Part shown: positions 5,974-6,896 of the stretch, piece after piece
How positions within the stretch are numbered: the stretch's first letter is position 1
Layout: every line of letters starts with the position of its first letter
Source: Gammaproteobacteria bacterium
GTDB lineage: Bacteria > Pseudomonadota > Gammaproteobacteria > UBA12402
DNA length: 6,896 bases
NCBI GenBank assembly: GCA_028282395.1
Contig: JANQHY010000162.1
Location: forward strand, 1 to 6,896
Direction of reading: 5' to 3'
Program-made: the position numbers and the translations under genes
The notes under the pieces: generated by a model
The model's database searches: none
Told to the model about the DNA's origin: nothing
What the model saw: the letters and a program-made list of their open reading frames with translations, nothing else

Positions 5974-6896
5974 TTACCATGCCAGACGTGGATCAATTTT
6001 TTGTAACTGTTGTTGAAATTGACGTTGAATTTCAGCGAGCTCAGTTTGACTCTCAGCTTCAAAACGCAACGTTAATATCGGGCTGGTATTAGATGCACGA
6101 ATTAGGCCCCAGCTATTGTTGGGAAAATTGACGCGTAATCCATCAATTGTTACTTTCTCAGCATCGTCAAAATGAAGCTGTGCTTGAATTTTTTCCATTA
6201 AAGAGAACTTTTCTGTTTCATTTACTTTAATAGATAATTCTGGGGTGTTGATGCTATCGGGAATTTCAGCAAAAAGCTCACTACAAGACTTTTGCTGTTT
6301 GGCGAGAATATCGAGCAGACGGATACCGCTATACAGTCCATCATCAAAACCAAACCAGTTGTCATCGTTGAAAAAAAGATGGCCGCTCATTTCGCCGGCT
6401 AATAGTGCACCACTTTCACGAATTTTTGCTTCAACAAAAGAGTGGCCGGTTTTTGACATAATAGGCTGGCCACCCATTTGACGAATAACACGCCCCAGGT
6501 GTTGAGTAGATTTGACGTCATAGACAACCGTTGCGCCTGGATGGCGTTGCAGTAAATCGATTGCGTAGAGAATCATCTGACGGTCGGGCCAGATGATTTC
6601 GCCTTTATTAGTCACTACCCCAAGGCGATCACCATCCCCATCAAGAGCAATGCCGATATCAGCATGATGACTTTTCACAGCAGCCATCAAATCGGTAAGA
6701 TTTTCCAACTTGGTTGGGTCAGGGTGATGAGCAGGAAAATTGCCATCTACTTGGCAAAATAGCTCAACAACATCACAGCCTAATTGGCGGTAGAGTCGCG
6801 GTGCGATGTCACCAGCCACGCCATGGCCGCAATCAATAACAACTTTCAATGGCCGTGCTAACTTTATATGGCGGCAGATGTAGTCAATGTAGCGTT
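5974..6896 (-). CDS. algC: Phosphomannomutase/phosphoglucomutase (AlgC type), N-terminus outside window
   Basis: This cytoplasmic enzyme interconverts mannose-6-P and mannose-1-P, and glucose-6-P and glucose-1-P, feeding GDP-mannose and UDP-glucose synthesis for lipopolysaccharide and other surface sugars. About 306 codons are visible of a family normally about 460 long, so the N-terminal domain with the catalytic phosphoserine (T-A-S-H-N-P type loop) is beyond the edge. Visible signatures are Y-I-C-R-H-I-K-L-A-R-P-L-K-V-V-I-D-C-G-H-G at the edge, the metal-binding DGDGDR (6642-6625), the TGHSF segment, the sugar-binding GEMSGH (6396-6379) and the phosphate-binding RASNTSP (from 6099) in the last domain. 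GEMSGH with a following F-F resembles the dual-specificity AlgC group more than enterobacterial ManB/CpsG. The TTG at 6849 is an internal leucine codon, not a start: the frame and conserved sequence continue to 6896. It converges on the 855-codon gene. The symbol is by family resemblance. Confidence 0.92.
   Translation of the reverse strand, partial: RYIDYICRHIKLARPLKVVIDCGHGVAGDIAPRLYRQLGCDVVELFCQVDGNFPAHHPDPTKLENLTDLMAAVKSHHADIGIALDGDGDRLGVVTNKGEIIWPDRQMILYAIDLLQRHPGATVVYDVKSTQHLGRVIRQMGGQPIMSKTGHSFVEAKIRESGALLAGEMSGHLFFNDDNWFGFDDGLYSGIRLLDILAKQQKSCSELFAEIPDSINTPELSIKVNETEKFSLMEKIQAQLHFDDAEKVTIDGLRVNFPNNSWGLIRASNTSPILTLRFEAESQTELAEIQRQFQQQLQKIDPRLAW

Noticed and set aside
5974..6849. AlgC-type gene as a complete 291-codon gene starting at TTG 6849
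   Set aside because: The same frame continues to 6896 with conserved family sequence (K-L-A-R-P before the TTG), and the catalytic N-terminal domain would be missing. It is a gene cut by the window, not a short one.
1..6896. CRISPR array, tRNA, rRNA or insertion sequence
   Set aside because: No regularly spaced repeats, no cloverleaf or rRNA-like sequence, and no transposase or terminal inverted repeats were seen on either strand.

Overview
The window looks like chromosomal DNA from a moderately AT-rich gammaproteobacterium. Two housekeeping genes, uroporphyrinogen-III synthase (hemD) and a proteobacterial AlgC-type phosphomannomutase/phosphoglucomutase, flank a large soluble protein of 855 residues that I do not recognise. 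A big, hydrophilic, lower-GC orphan with its own promoter between core genes is a common pattern in host-associated Legionellales-type bacteria, where such genes often encode secreted effectors. This placement is an inference; no marker gene in the window fixes the genus.

Layout. Positions 1-41 hold the first codons of a minus-strand gene with a strong ribosome binding site; the rest lies outside the window. It diverges from a small plus-strand gene (181-630) for a 149-residue exported protein. That gene converges, with a 5-base gap, on a minus-strand 14-helix MFS drug exporter of the EmrB/QacA (DHA2) type (636-2165). A 254-base divergent region (2166-2419) separates the exporter from hemD (2420-3166, TTG start). 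It carries candidate promoters for both directions, a 7-bp perfect hairpin and a 24-codon ORF that ends two bases before hemD. A 122-base AT-rich region follows, with a perfect inverted repeat, a pair of direct repeats and a perfect extended -10 box. It drives the 855-codon orphan (3289-5856). A C-rich, repeat-bearing 117-base spacer (5857-5973) separates the orphan from the convergent AlgC-type gene (5974-6896, minus strand). The start of that gene is cut off by the window edge.

The genes do not form one pathway. HemD makes the uroporphyrinogen III ring for haem and sirohaem. The AlgC-type enzyme makes mannose-1-phosphate and/or glucose-1-phosphate for surface polysaccharide. The MFS protein exports small molecules. 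The exported 149-residue protein and the 855-residue protein are the accessory part. The orphan and its regulatory region are the most interesting content: the protein shows at least two similar beta-rich units, a charged disordered tail and no membrane segment.
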